41,359 nt of DNA from Sphaerisporangium cinnabarinum (GTDB lineage: Bacteria; Actinomycetota; Actinomycetes; Actinomycetales; Cellulomonadaceae). The notes beneath the pieces were generated by a model. It was not told the DNA's origin. It worked only from the letters and a program-made list of their open reading frames with translations, and made no database searches. Of the stretch, positions 6,771 through 15,327 are shown piece by piece. Position 1 is the stretch's first letter, and each line of letters begins with the position of its first letter. A program made the position numbers and the translations under genes. The stretch lies in contig QAPD01000053.1 in NCBI GenBank assembly GCA_003052455.1, forward strand, positions 1 to 41,359. Direction: 5' to 3'.

Positions 6771-8564
6771 ATGACCCACATCCTCTCGGCCGTGGCGTGG
6801 CCGTATGCCAACGGGCCGCGCCACATCGGCCACGTCGCAGGTTTCGGTGTCCCGTCGGACGTCTTCAGCCGGCACATGCGGATGGCGGGTCACGACGTCC
6901 TCATGGTCTCGGGCACCGACGAGCACGGCACGCCGATCCTCGTCCAGGCCGACAAGGAGGGCGTGACCCCGCAGGAGCTCGCGGACCGGTACAACCGGGT
7001 CATCGTCGAGGACCTGCACCAGCTCGGCCTGTCGTACGACCTGTTCACGCGGACCACGACGCGCAACCACTACGCCGTCGTGCAGGAGATGTTCCGCACG
7101 GTGCACAAGAACGGGTACATGGTCGAGCAGACGACCATGGGCGCGATCTCGCCGTCGACGGGCCGCACGCTGCCCGACCGCTACATCGAGGGCACGTGCC
7201 CCATCTGCGGCTACGACGGCGCGCGCGGCGACCAGTGCGACAACTGCGGCAACCAGCTCGACGCGATCGACCTCATTAACCCGCACAGCCGCATCAACGG
7301 CGAGACGCCGAAGTTCGTCGAGTCGAACCACTTCTTCCTCGACCTGCCCGCGTTCGTCGACGCGCTGGGGGACTGGCTGCGCACGCGCACCGCGTGGCGC
7401 CCGAACGTCCTGAAGTTCTCGCTCAACCTGCTCGACGACGTGCGCCCGCGCGCCATGACGCGCGACATCGACTGGGGCATCCCGGTCCCGCTCCCCGGGT
7501 GGGAGGAGAACTCGAGCAAGCGCCTGTACGTGTGGTTCGACGCGGTGATCGGGTACCTCTCGGCCTCGATCGAGTGGGCGCGGCGCAGCGGCGACCCGGA
7601 CGCGTGGCGCGCGTTCTGGAACGACCCGGAGGCGCGGTCGTACTACTTCATGGGCAAGGACAACATCACGTTCCACTCCCAGATCTGGCCAGCCGAGCTG
7701 CTCGGCTACGACGGCCGGGGGAGCAAGGGCGGCGTCCCGGGCCCGTACGGGAACCTCCAGCTCCCGACCGAGGTCGTGTCGAGCGAGTTCCTCAACGTCG
7801 AGGGCCAGAAGTTCTCGTCGTCGCGCGGCGTCGTCATCTACGTGCGCGACATGCTGGCCCGCTACCAGCCGGACGCGTTCCGGTACTACGTGGCGTCGGC
7901 CGGGCCGGAGACGCAGGACGTCGACTTCACGTGGGCGGACTTCCAGCGCCGCACGAACGACGAGCTCGTGGCCGGCTGGGGCAACCTCGTGAACCGCACG
8001 GCGAACCTCGTGCACAAGAACTTCGGGGCGATCCCGGAGCCGGGGCAGCGCCAGCCGATCGACGAGGGCGTCCTCGCCACGACGACGACCGCGTTCGGGC
8101 GCGTGGGCGAGCTCATCGCGACGCACCGTCAGCGCGCCGCCGTCGCCGAGGCCATGAAGACGGTCGGCGAGGTGAACAAGTACGTGTCGGACACCGAGCC
8201 GTGGAAGCTCAAGACCGACCCGGACCGGCTCGCGACCGTGCTGCACACCGTGACCCAGGCCGTGAGCGACCTCAACACGATCCTGTCCCCGTTCCTGCCG
8301 CACTCGGCGCAGCAGGTGCACGAGGCGTTCGGCGGCACGGGCACGTTCGCCGCCCAGCCGCGCATCGACGAGGTGACCGACCTCGACGACGACTCGCGCC
8401 ACTACCCGGTCATCACGGGCGACTACCGCGCCGAGGGCCTGGCGACGTGGGAGCCGAAGGCCGTCGTGCCCGGCACCCCGGTCGGCAAGCCGACGCCGGT
8501 GTTCACCAAGCTCGACGACTCGATCGTCGAGGAGGAGCTCGACCGCCTGCGCGAGAACGCCTGA
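6771..8564 (+). CDS. metG: Methionyl-tRNA synthetase
   Basis: The 597-residue class I synthetase charges tRNA-Met in the cytosol. Visible signatures are [16 protein letters not shown] with the HIGH motif at residues 18-21, GTDEHGTPI, a zinc knuckle [18 protein letters not shown] (about 143-160), [27 protein letters not shown] and the KMSKS-equivalent KFSSS at about 348. The C-terminal anticodon-binding helices include WGNLVNR and EPWKL. It lacks the dimerisation EMAP domain found in some MetRS. ATG 6771 is the only start that fits, and TAGGAT 8 nt upstream suggests a leaderless mRNA. The next gene begins 2 nt after the stop, so the TatD-family gene is probably co-transcribed. Confidence 0.97.
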   Translation: MTHILSAVAWPYANGPRHIGHVAGFGVPSDVFSRHMRMAGHDVLMVSGTDEHGTPILVQADKEGVTPQELADRYNRVIVEDLHQLGLSYDLFTRTTTRNHYAVVQEMFRTVHKNGYMVEQTTMGAISPSTGRTLPDRYIEGTCPICGYDGARGDQCDNCGNQLDAIDLINPHSRINGETPKFVESNHFFLDLPAFVDALGDWLRTRTAWRPNVLKFSLNLLDDVRPRAMTRDIDWGIPVPLPGWEENSSKRLYVWFDAVIGYLSASIEWARRSGDPDAWRAFWNDPEARSYYFMGKDNITFHSQIWPAELLGYDGRGSKGGVPGPYGNLQLPTEVVSSEFLNVEGQKFSSSRGVVIYVRDMLARYQPDAFRYYVASAGPETQDVDFTWADFQRRTNDELVAGWGNLVNRTANLVHKNFGAIPEPGQRQPIDEGVLATTTTAFGRVGELIATHRQRAAVAEAMKTVGEVNKYVSDTEPWKLKTDPDRLATVLHTVTQAVSDLNTILSPFLPHSAQQVHEAFGGTGTFAAQPRIDEVTDLDDDSRHYPVITGDYRAEGLATWEPKAVVPGTPVGKPTPVFTKLDDSIVEEELDRLRENA

Positions 8565-8566
8565 CG

Positions 8567-9574
8567 GTGGCGAAGCAGCGCGAGCGCGGCTGGCCGCCGG
8601 ACCCGGAGCCGCTGCCGGTCCCGGTGGTGGACAACCACACGCACCTCGACTCGATCGCCCACGTCCTCCCCGGGGACACCCCTGCCCCGACCGTCGCGGA
8701 CCACCTGGCCCGGGCGGCGGCCGTCGGCGTGGACCGGCTCGTGCAGGTCGGCTGCGACCTGCCGGCGGCGCGGTGGACGGACGCCCTCCTGCGCGGCGAC
8801 CAGGCGATCTGGGGTCGCGAGCAGGCGGATCCGGCGCGTGCTGAGGCGGGGACGAGCCAGGACCACCTGGTCGGCCGCGCGGGGGCGCCGGGGGTCGCGA
8901 GCGTGCTCGGGGCCGTGGCGATCCATCCGAACGAGGCCGTGCTGCACGGTGGGGTGCGGGAGGTCGGCCCGGACGGGCTCGAGCCCGACCCGCGGCCGCA
9001 CCACGTCGTGCCGCTCGACGACGCGGTCGCGGAGATCGCGGCGATCGCGCGCGCGAACGACCGCGTGCGCGCGATCGGCGAGACCGGGATGGACCTGTTC
9101 CGGACCGGCCCCCGGGGCGAGGCCGTCCAGCGCGAGGCGTTCCGCGCGCACGTCGCGCTCGCGAAGGAGCTCGGTCTCGCGCTCCAGATCCACGACCGCG
9201 ACGCCCACGCGCAGGTGCTCGACGTCCTCGCGCGCGACGGCGCCCCCGAGCGGACGGTCTTCCACTGCTACTCGGGCGACGCCGCGATGGCCCGGTCCTG
9301 CGCGGAGCAGGGCTGGTACCTGTCCTTCGCGGGCCCGGTGACGTTCCGCGCGAACGACGAGCTGCGGGCCGCGCTGCGCGCCGTCCCGCTCGAGCAGGTC
9401 CTCGTCGAGACGGACGCCCCGTACCTCACGCCGCACCCGTACCGCGGGCGTCCCAACGCTCCGTACGTCCTGCCGACGACGGTCCGTACCGTCGCCGAGG
9501 TCGTGGACCTCCCGCTCGCGGACGTGTGCGAGCGCCTGGCCGCGACCTCCGTCGCGGTCTACGGACCCTGGTGA
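8567..9574 (+). CDS. TatD-family metal-dependent DNase with a repeat-derived insertion
   Basis: The 335-residue amidohydrolase-fold protein has the TatD metal ligands: VVDNHTHLD (His24, His26), IGETGMD (Glu), LQIHDRDAH (His), VFHCYSGD (His) and VETDAPYLTPHPYRGRPN (Asp). Family members are metal-dependent 3'-5' nucleases or D-aminoacyl-tRNA-related hydrolases, often encoded next to metG, as here. GTG 8567 lies 2 nt after the metG stop; a start inside metG is unnecessary. Between ARWT and LGAVAIHPNEA there are about 40 residues, where family members usually have 10-15. The extra part (about 82-107) is encoded by a 75-bp sequence that recurs between genes at 31581. A second local expansion lies in GVREVGPDGLEPDPRPHH. 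All metal ligands are intact, so the protein may still be active. Confidence 0.92.
   Translation: MAKQRERGWPPDPEPLPVPVVDNHTHLDSIAHVLPGDTPAPTVADHLARAAAVGVDRLVQVGCDLPAARWTDALLRGDQAIWGREQADPARAEAGTSQDHLVGRAGAPGVASVLGAVAIHPNEAVLHGGVREVGPDGLEPDPRPHHVVPLDDAVAEIAAIARANDRVRAIGETGMDLFRTGPRGEAVQREAFRAHVALAKELGLALQIHDRDAHAQVLDVLARDGAPERTVFHCYSGDAAMARSCAEQGWYLSFAGPVTFRANDELRAALRAVPLEQVLVETDAPYLTPHPYRGRPNAPYVLPTTVRTVAEVVDLPLADVCERLAATSVAVYGPW
8811..8885 (+). repeat. 75-bp dispersed palindromic repeat, copy A, inside the TatD gene
   Basis: Aligned without gaps to 31581-31655, I count 59 of 75 identities; the last 35 bases (8851-8885) agree at 33 positions. In copy A the left arm GAGCAGGCGGATCCGG no longer pairs fully with CCAGGACCACCTGGTC (11 of 16 positions). 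The element is read in frame as part of the TatD protein. Confidence 0.75.
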
Positions 9575-9627
9575 CGACGACGCGGCCGGGCGGGCGGACC
9601 GCGTCCGGTGCGCGAGGGCTGCGAGGT

Positions 9628-9656
9628 TTCGCCCCAGGTCACGTTTCGGCTACGGT
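9628..9656 (+). promoter_or_regulatory. Promoter of the second G5/transglycosylase gene
   Basis: TTCGCC (9628-9633), 17-bp spacer, TACGGT (9651-9656). The -10 context TTCGGCTACGGTCGGG resembles the promoters at 5105 and 12534, but the -35 is weaker and the spacer lacks GATAAC. The leader would be about 90 nt and does not resemble the other two. Confidence 0.5.
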
Positions 9657-9751
9657 CGGGTCCGTGCGTCGCGCGCCCCGCGCCGACGACGTCCCGCACC
9701 TCGCCCTCGGCGCTCGCCGACGGGCGTCCTCCCGCAGAAGGGACCGCCCGC

Positions 9752-10918
9752 GTGCTCGCACCTGACGGAACCGGTCGGCGGCGCGTGCAGCGCCTCGCGG
9801 CCCAGGGCCTCGTCGTCGCGAGCCTCGTCGGGGTCACCGGCGCGTTCGCCACGCTCCACAAGGACGTCACGCTCGACGTCGACGGCGAGCTGCACCAGGT
9901 CTCCGCCTACGGGCGCACGGTCGCCGCGGTGCTCGACTACCAGGGCGTCGCGGTCGGCGAGCAGGACCTCGTCGAGCCCGCGCTCGCCGACCCGGCGCGC
10001 GACGGCGGCACGATCGTCGTGCGCACGAGCCACGACGTCACCGTCGAGATCGACGGCCAGGTGCAGACGATCCCGACGACGGCCCGCACCGTGGGCGAGC
10101 TGCTCACGTACCTCGGCCCGCGCGCGGAGGGCGCCGTGACCGAGGTGTCGCGCACCCAGGCCCTCGGGCGCGAGCCGATCCGGGTCTCCACGCTCAAGAC
10201 GGTCCACGTCGCGGTGGACGGCGCGGTCATGCCCATCACGACGGCCGAGCCCACGGTGCGCGGGGTCCTCGCGACCGCGGGCATCGTGCTGGCCGAGGGT
10301 GACGGCACGTCCGCGCCGCTCGACGCCGCGGCGGTGGACGGCATGCTCGTGCTCGTGAGCCGCGCGGCGGCGACCGCGGACACGGTCACGGAGGTCCTGC
10401 CGTTCGAGACGGAGGAGCGCGAGGACCCCACGCTCCCGCAGGGGCACCGCGTCGTCGTGCAGTCCGGTCGCGTCGGCGAGGCGGTCACGACCTACTCGGT
10501 GCAGACGCTCGGCGGGGCGGAGGTGTCGCGCACGGTCCTCACGCGCACGGTCACGACGGAGCCGCGCAACGAGGTCATCAAGGTCGGGACGATGGACGTC
10601 TCGGTCTCGGTCGACCCCGGCTCGGCGCGCGCCGTGGGCCGCTCCCTCGCCGCGCAGCGCGGCTGGGGCGACGACCAGTTCGTGTGCCTCGACAAGCTCT
10701 GGACCAAGGAGAGCAACTGGCGCGTCGACGCGGACAACCCGAGCTCGAGCGCGTACGGGATCCCGCAGGCCCTCCCCGGCTCCAAGATGGCGAGCGCCGG
10801 CTCCGACTGGCGCACCAACCCGGCGACGCAGATCACGTGGGGCCTCGGGTACATCGAGGGCCGCTACGGCACGCCGTGCTCGGCGTGGTCCCACTCCGTC
10901 GCCAAGGGCTGGTACTGA
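9752..10918 (+). CDS. Exported 3xDUF348-G5 protein with transglycosylase-like C-terminal domain
   Basis: The 388-residue protein has a short basic start (GRRRVQRLAAQ), a hydrophobic export segment (GLVVASLVGVTGAFATL, about 18-34), three DUF348 units beginning KDVTLDVDGELHQV, HDVTVEIDGQVQTI and KTVHVAVDGAVMPI, a G5 domain (VTEVLPFETEERED ... NEVIKVGTMD, about 210-285) and a C-terminal domain from about 294. That domain shares LWTKESNW, SSSAYGIPQALPGSKM, NPATQITWGLGYI and WSHS with the protein at 5341, including a candidate catalytic Glu and two cysteines. It probably acts on peptidoglycan outside the cell. GTG 9752 has AAGGGA upstream; other starts are possible. It is followed closely by a convergent VOC gene, with no strong terminator visible between them. 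Confidence 0.86.
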   Translation: MLAPDGTGRRRVQRLAAQGLVVASLVGVTGAFATLHKDVTLDVDGELHQVSAYGRTVAAVLDYQGVAVGEQDLVEPALADPARDGGTIVVRTSHDVTVEIDGQVQTIPTTARTVGELLTYLGPRAEGAVTEVSRTQALGREPIRVSTLKTVHVAVDGAVMPITTAEPTVRGVLATAGIVLAEGDGTSAPLDAAAVDGMLVLVSRAAATADTVTEVLPFETEEREDPTLPQGHRVVVQSGRVGEAVTTYSVQTLGGAEVSRTVLTRTVTTEPRNEVIKVGTMDVSVSVDPGSARAVGRSLAAQRGWGDDQFVCLDKLWTKESNWRVDADNPSSSAYGIPQALPGSKMASAGSDWRTNPATQITWGLGYIEGRYGTPCSAWSHSVAKGWY

Positions 10919-10949
10919 CCGCTCCCGCTGCCGCCCCGCCGTCGGCCCG

Positions 10950-11348
10950 TCATCGCCCGAGCATCTCCAGGTAGTGCGGGTTCTGCATGATCCCGAGGAC
11001 GTTGCCGAACGGGTCCACGACCGAGGCGGTGACGAAGCCCTCGCCCTGCCCGCGCTCGACGACGCCCTCGTACTCGGTCGCGCCGAGCGCCAGGAGCCGG
11101 GCGAACGCGGCCCGCACGTCGTCGACGTGCCAGTTCGCGATCGCGCCGCCCGGCGTCCCCGGCTGGGGGTGCGGCGACCACGACCGGGCGATGATGCCCA
11201 GCTCGTCCTGCCGGTCGCCCACCCGGAACTCGACGTACCCACCGGGCACCACGTAGTAGGGCTCGGTCCCGAGCACCTCCGCGTACCACGCGGACGCGGC
11301 CTCGAGGTCGTCGGCCCACAGGTTCAGCGTCGCCATCCCACGCAGCAT
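10950..11348 (-). CDS. VOC-superfamily protein (glyoxalase/bleomycin-resistance-like)
   Basis: The 132-residue protein has the VOC pattern: an N-terminal beta-alpha-beta unit (ATLNLWADDLEAASAWYAEVLG), GGYVEFRVGDRQDELGII, a second unit starting IANWHVDDVRAAFARLLALGA and ending FVTASVVDPFGNVLGIMQNPHY. The D-P-F-G-N-x-L-G ending is typical of this family; the usual metal-binding positions are only partly obvious, so it may not be metal-dependent. The ATG at 11348 has AAGGAG upstream. It is divergent from a WYL-type regulator at 11475 with an inverted repeat between them, so that regulator may control it. Substrate unknown. Confidence 0.88.
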   Translation of the reverse strand: MLRGMATLNLWADDLEAASAWYAEVLGTEPYYVVPGGYVEFRVGDRQDELGIIARSWSPHPQPGTPGGAIANWHVDDVRAAFARLLALGATEYEGVVERGQGEGFVTASVVDPFGNVLGIMQNPHYLEMLGR

Positions 11349-11433
11349 CGTCGTCTCCTTCGTCGTCGGGCGGTGCCCGGTGCTGTCGTCCCGTCGTCCC
11401 CGGCGGGGCCGACTCCTCGACCGTAGGACCCCC

Positions 11434-11454
11434 TGCGGAACGTGCGGTTCCGCA
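11434..11454. promoter_or_regulatory. Candidate operator between the VOC and WYL-regulator genes
   Basis: TGCGGAAC (11434-11441) and GTTCCGCA (11447-11454) form a perfect 8-bp inverted repeat with a 5-bp centre. It lies 20 bp before the regulator start and 86 bp before the VOC start, a position suited to control of both genes. Confidence 0.6.
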
Positions 11455-11474
11455 TGGTGCGGCACGATGGGGAC

Positions 11475-12452
11475 GTGCTCGACACCTCGGTCCGGCTCCT
11501 GCGCCTCCTGGCGCTCCTGCCGGCGCGCCCGTCGTGGTCCGGGCCCGAGCTCGCCGAGCGCCTGGGCGTGACGACCCGCACGGTGCGCAACGACGTCGAG
11601 CGCCTGCGCCTCCTCGGCTACGAGGTGCGGTCGTCCCCCGGAGCCGCGGGCGGGTACCGGCTGGGCTCGGGGGCGGCGCTGCCGCCGCTCCTGCTCGACG
11701 ACGAGGAGGCGACCGTCGTGGCGGTCGCGCTGCGCGCCGCCGCCGCCGGGTCGATCGCCGGGGTCGAGGAGGTCGCGGCACGCGCGCTGGTCAAGCTCGA
11801 CACGGTCCTGCCCGCCCGCCTGCGGGTCCGGGCGGACGCGCTGCGCGCCGCCGTGGCGAGCGCGCCCGGCGGCGGGCCGGCCGTCGGGGCGCAGGTGCTG
11901 GCGGACGTCGCGGCGGCGGTCGCCGCGCGCACGGGGCTGCGCCTCGACTACCGCGCGCACGACGGCACGACGACGTCCCGCGCCGTCGAGCCCTACCGTC
12001 TCGTCCACGTGGGGCGCCGCTGGTACCTGCTCGCGTTCGACCTCGACCGGGACGACTGGCGCACGTTCCGCGTGGACCGGCTGACGCTGCGCACGCCCGG
12101 CGGCCCGCGGTTCGTGCCGCGCCCCGTGCCGGGCGGCGACGCCGTCGCGCACGTCGTGCGCGGCGTCGGCTCGGCCGCGTGGGCCCGGCCGGTGCGGGTG
12201 CGGCTGCACGCCCCGGCGAGCGTCGTGGCGGAGCGGCTCTCCCCGGTCGCGGGCGCGCTCGCCGACGACGGCCCCGACGCGTGCGTGCTCGAGACCGGGG
12301 GCACGTCGCTCGCCCAGGTCGCGGGGTTCCTGCTGAGCCTGGACGTGGACCTCACCGTGCTGGACCCGCCCGAGCTCGCGGCCGTCCTCGCCCGGCTCGG
12401 GGCGCGGGGCGTGCGCGCCGGGCGTGCGCGTGCGGAGGGGGAGGGCCCGTGA
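11475..12452 (+). CDS. HTH-WYL transcriptional regulator (YafY/DeoR type)
   Basis: The 325-residue regulator begins with a DeoR/HTH_11-type winged helix (LLRLLALLPARPSWSGPELA, then LGVTTRTVRNDVERLRLLGY, residues about 7-55). A long middle region is followed by a WYL domain (about 150-230) containing DYRAHDG, VEPYRLV and the name-giving RRWYLLAFD, with DWRTFRVDRL, and then a C-terminal WCX-like extension (VRVRLHAPASVVAERL ...). WYL domains are thought to bind nucleic-acid or nucleotide-type ligands; many such regulators control a divergent gene, here the VOC protein. GTG 11475 gives the usual VLDTSVRLLRLLALL start. CACGAT 6 nt before it suggests a possible leaderless transcript. Confidence 0.92.
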   Translation: MLDTSVRLLRLLALLPARPSWSGPELAERLGVTTRTVRNDVERLRLLGYEVRSSPGAAGGYRLGSGAALPPLLLDDEEATVVAVALRAAAAGSIAGVEEVAARALVKLDTVLPARLRVRADALRAAVASAPGGGPAVGAQVLADVAAAVAARTGLRLDYRAHDGTTTSRAVEPYRLVHVGRRWYLLAFDLDRDDWRTFRVDRLTLRTPGGPRFVPRPVPGGDAVAHVVRGVGSAAWARPVRVRLHAPASVVAERLSPVAGALADDGPDACVLETGGTSLAQVAGFLLSLDVDLTVLDPPELAAVLARLGARGVRAGRARAEGEGP

Positions 12453-12533
12453 GACGGCGTGCGGGAGTCGTGGAGGGCGTACGACATTCACGCCGAAATA
12501 CGGACAGAACTCGCCAGCGTATCCCCCCAGGGG

Positions 12534-12562
12534 TTGGACTTCGATAACAGATCGGTTACGGT
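12534..12562 (+). promoter_or_regulatory. Promoter of the rpf gene
   Basis: TTGGAC (12534-12539), a 17-bp spacer with GATAAC, then TACGGT (12557-12562). It is the best match to a housekeeping promoter among the three related G5 genes and shares ATCGGTTACGGTCGA with 5123-5137. The region 12453-12533 before it holds nothing I can name. Confidence 0.7.
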
Positions 12563-12823
12563 CGATCGTCGCTCGCGCGTGAACGGCGTGCCCCGACGGT
12601 CCACCCGGACCGGCGGGACGTGCCCGGACCGACGCGAGCGGTGCGCCGTCGACGGGCCCTGGGGAAGGGGTGCCGAGGGTGGCGCCGGCAGCCGGATCGG
12701 CCGCTCGAGACCCGTGGTCGCACGTGTGCGCCCGCCGCGGAGGACGACAGTCCGCCGTGGGCCACGGGTGGTGCTACGCGCCGTCGAGCCTCCGTGCCCG
12801 GGACGCACGACGACTGGACCCGA
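12563..12823 (+). promoter_or_regulatory. Long structured 5' leader of rpf
   Basis: The roughly 250-nt leader repeats blocks of the 5134-5340 leader in the same order: GCCGAGGG, GCCGGATCGGCCGCTCGAG (12691-12709), GTGCGCCCGCC, and a nested stem-loop near the start. That stem-loop has CGTCG 12782-12786 with CGACG 12808-12812 outside, and TCCG 12791-12794 with CGGG 12799-12802 inside, loop TGCC. Relative to the other copy, one inner pair changes from C-G to U-G, so pairing is kept. It may act on translation initiation; function is unknown. The motifs of the c-di-AMP riboswitch are not found. Confidence 0.45.
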
Positions 12824-14254
12824 GTGAAGAACCCCTTCCACCGGACCGCTGACGCGGCCGGCGCCCCCGAGGGCGCCGACATCACCCCCGACACCACCGA
12901 GACCCTCGCGGAGAGCCCCCAGAGCCCCGCGACCACCACCGCGCACCGTCGCCGTCGCTGGCCGCTCGTCGCCGGCGCGACCACCGTCGTGCTCCTCGCG
13001 ACCGGTGCCGTCGCCTACGGCAACGCGCGCAAGACCGTCGAGCTCGACGTCGACGGCCAGATCACCACCGTCACGACCTTCGCCGGCTCCGTCGAGGGCC
13101 TGCTCGCCGAGCAGGACGTCGCCGTGGGCGACCGCGACCTCGTCGTCCCCGACGTCGACTCGGCCCTGCGCGGCGGCGGCGACGTCGTCGTGCGCTACGG
13201 GCGCGAGGTGCCCGTGCAGGTCGACGGCTCCCAGTCCTCCGTCTGGCTCACGTCGCTCGACGCCGACGAGGCGCTGACGACCCTCGCCTCGCGCGGCAGC
13301 GACGTGCGCCTCGTGGCGTCGCGCTCCGGCGAGCGTGCCTCCCTCCCGATCCGCCTCGACGCGGACGGCCCCGTGAACGTCGTCGTCGACGGCGAGACGA
13401 AGGTCGCCCCCGACGGCAGCATCGGCATCGACGCGATCCTCGACCAGCAGGGCGTCCAGCTCGGCGAGCTCGACCGCGTCCACGTCGAGAAGACCGAGCA
13501 GGTCGAGGCGGCCCAGGCCGCCGCGGCCCCGGCCGAGGAGGCGCCTGCCGCCGACGCGGCCGCCACCGAGGAGCCTGCGGCCGTCGCGACGTCCGAGGAC
13601 ACCGAGGCCGCGGCGGACGCCGCGCCCGTCTCGCTCGTCGTGCAGCGCGTCAAGGTCGAGGAGGTGCCCACCGAGGCGGCCGTCCCGTTCGAGACGGTCA
13701 CCGAGGAGGACGCCGGCCGCTTCAAGGACCTCGACCCGGTCGTCAAGCAGGAGGGCGCCGACGGCGTCCACACGACCGTGCACCGTGTCACGACGGTCGA
13801 CGGCGTCGAGGAGTCCCGCGAGCTCGTCTCCGAGGGCGTCACGACGCCCCCGGTGAACAAGATCCTCGTGCAGGGCACCAAGGAGCGCCCCAAGCCGGAG
13901 CCCAAGCCCGCGGCGCCGCAGCGCTCGTCGTCCTCGTCGTCGTCGAGCGGTGGCTCCTCGTCGGGCGGCTCGCCCGCCCCGGCGCCGGCCCCGGCCGCCG
14001 ACCTCGGGTCGGCCCCGGCGGGTGTCTGGTCGGCCCTCGCGCAGTGCGAGTCCGGGGGCAACCCCGCGACGAACACGGGCAACGGCTACTACGGCCTATA
14101 CCAGTTCTCGCTCTCCACGTGGCGGGCGATGGGCGGCTCCGGCCTCCCGTCGGAGGCCTCGGCGGCCGAGCAGACGCAGCGTGCCCAGGCGCTCCAGGCC
14201 CGCTCGGGCTGGGGCCAGTGGCCCGCGTGCGCGCGCAAGCTCGGGCTCCTCTGA
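12824..14254 (+). CDS. Resuscitation-promoting factor (DUF348-G5-Rpf)
   Basis: The 476-residue protein starts VKNPF, has a basic stretch HRRRRW and a membrane/signal segment (PLVAGATTVVLLATGAVAY, about 45-63), DUF348-like repeats (KTVELDVDGQITTVTTFAGS and EVPVQVDG), a roughly 45-residue Ala/Glu/Pro-rich insert (about 226-270), a G5 domain (VSLVVQRVKVEEVP ... NKILVQGTKE), a Ser/Gly/Pro linker, and a C-terminal Rpf domain (about 398-476). The Rpf domain shows VWSALAQCESGGNPATNTGN with the catalytic Glu, YYGLYQFSLSTWRAMGG and GWGQWPAC. Rpf proteins are lysozyme-like muralytic enzymes that promote regrowth of dormant actinobacteria. ksgA and ispE follow, the usual actinobacterial order. GTG 12824 is chosen by alignment with the paralogue start at 5341; no strong ribosome site is seen. 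Confidence 0.93.
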   Translation: MKNPFHRTADAAGAPEGADITPDTTETLAESPQSPATTTAHRRRRWPLVAGATTVVLLATGAVAYGNARKTVELDVDGQITTVTTFAGSVEGLLAEQDVAVGDRDLVVPDVDSALRGGGDVVVRYGREVPVQVDGSQSSVWLTSLDADEALTTLASRGSDVRLVASRSGERASLPIRLDADGPVNVVVDGETKVAPDGSIGIDAILDQQGVQLGELDRVHVEKTEQVEAAQAAAAPAEEAPAADAAATEEPAAVATSEDTEAAADAAPVSLVVQRVKVEEVPTEAAVPFETVTEEDAGRFKDLDPVVKQEGADGVHTTVHRVTTVDGVEESRELVSEGVTTPPVNKILVQGTKERPKPEPKPAAPQRSSSSSSSSGGSSSGGSPAPAPAPAADLGSAPAGVWSALAQCESGGNPATNTGNGYYGLYQFSLSTWRAMGGSGLPSEASAAEQTQRAQALQARSGWGQWPACARKLGLL

Positions 14255-14303
14255 GCCCGCACGGCACGCACGCGGCCGCCTGACGGCGGACCGACGAACA
14301 CCG

Positions 14304-14336
14304 CGGAGGGCGGGGCGCACGGCGCCCCGCCCTCCG
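14304..14336 (+). terminator. Terminator after rpf
   Basis: A perfect 14-bp stem (GGAGGGCGGGGCG at 14305-14317 with 14323-14335, plus C14304-G14336) closes the loop CACGG. It lies 50 nt after the rpf stop and before the ksgA promoter. Confidence 0.85.
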
Positions 14337-14371
14337 TCGTGCCCGGCGAGGGCCGGTCGGCGCCGGGTCGG

Positions 14372-14377
14372 TAGGCT
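14372..14377 (+). promoter_or_regulatory. -10 box of a probable leaderless ksgA promoter
   Basis: TAGGCT lies 8 nt before the ksgA ATG, the same layout as metG. No Shine-Dalgarno sequence is present in between. Confidence 0.6.
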
Positions 14378-14385
14378 TGCGTCCC

Positions 14386-15327
14386 ATGAGCGATACCCGA
14401 GGCGCCCTGCTGGGTCCGGCCGAGATCCGTGACCTGGCGGGGCGTCTCGGCGTCCGCCCCACGAAGACCCTCGGCCAGAACTTCGTGCACGACGGCGGCA
14501 CCGTCCGCAAGATCGTGCGCGCGGCGGACGTCCGCCCGGGCGAGCGCGTCGTCGAGGTCGGGCCCGGCCTCGGCTCGCTGACCCTCGGGCTGCTCGAGGC
14601 GGGCGCGAGCGTCGTCGCGGTCGAGATCGACCCCGTCCTCGCGCGCCAGCTCCCCGACACGGTCGCGGCGCACGTGCCCGACGTCGGCGACCGGCTCGAG
14701 GTCGTGGGCGCGGACGCGCTCGAGGTGACGACGCTGCCCGGCGAGGCCCCGACGGCGCTCGTCGCGAACCTCCCGTACAACGTCGCGGTGCCGGTGCTGC
14801 TCACGTTCCTCGAGCGCTTCGACTCGCTCGAGCGCGTGCTCGTCATGGTCCAGGCGGAGGTCGCAGACCGGCTCGCCGCGCCCCCGGGGTCGCGCACGTA
14901 CGGCGTGCCGTCGGTGAAGGCCGCCTGGTACGCCGACGCGCGCCGCGCGGGCACGATCGGGCGCAACGTGTTCTGGCCCGTCCCCAACGTCGACTCGGCC
15001 CTCGTCGCGCTCGACCGCCGCGAGCCCCCCGCCACCGCGGCGACCCGGGAGCAGGTCTTCGCCGTCGTGGACGCCGCGTTCGCGCAGCGCCGCAAGATGC
15101 TGCGCTCGGCGCTGTCCGGCCTTGCCGGCTCGGCGAGCGTCGCGGCCGAGGTGCTGGAGGCCGCGGACGTCGACCCGCAGGCGCGCGGCGAGGTGCTCGA
15201 CGTCGCGGCCTTCGCGCGCGTCGCCGAGCAGCTCGTCCGCCGCGTCGGCCTCGCCGACCGACCGGTGCGCGGCGCCGGCCCCGCCGCGGGGCGGCCCACC
15301 GGCCGACCTGGCACAGTGGACGCGTGA
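14386..15327 (+). CDS. ksgA: 16S rRNA A1518/A1519 dimethyltransferase
   Basis: The 313-residue S-adenosylmethionine-dependent enzyme dimethylates two adjacent adenines in the 3' hairpin of 16S rRNA during small-subunit assembly. Signatures are [11 protein letters not shown] near the N-terminus, the SAM-binding [19 protein letters not shown] (about 51-69), VAVEIDP, the catalytic NLPYN motif at about 127-131, the VQAEVADRL helix, and the C-terminal [13 protein letters not shown] 15-20-residue Gly/Pro-rich tail extends the usual C-terminus. ATG 14386 follows a TAGGCT -10 by 8 nt; an in-frame upstream start at 14377 would lie within that box. Its stop overlaps the ispE start as GTGA, implying translational coupling. 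Confidence 0.97.
   Translation: MSDTRGALLGPAEIRDLAGRLGVRPTKTLGQNFVHDGGTVRKIVRAADVRPGERVVEVGPGLGSLTLGLLEAGASVVAVEIDPVLARQLPDTVAAHVPDVGDRLEVVGADALEVTTLPGEAPTALVANLPYNVAVPVLLTFLERFDSLERVLVMVQAEVADRLAAPPGSRTYGVPSVKAAWYADARRAGTIGRNVFWPVPNVDSALVALDRREPPATAATREQVFAVVDAAFAQRRKMLRSALSGLAGSASVAAEVLEAADVDPQARGEVLDVAAFARVAEQLVRRVGLADRPVRGAGPAAGRPTGRPGTVDA

Noticed and set aside
9526-9765. Extension of the 9752 gene to an upstream start
   Set aside because: An earlier start would lie before the TACGGT promoter at 9651 and would not give a signal segment near the N-terminus.
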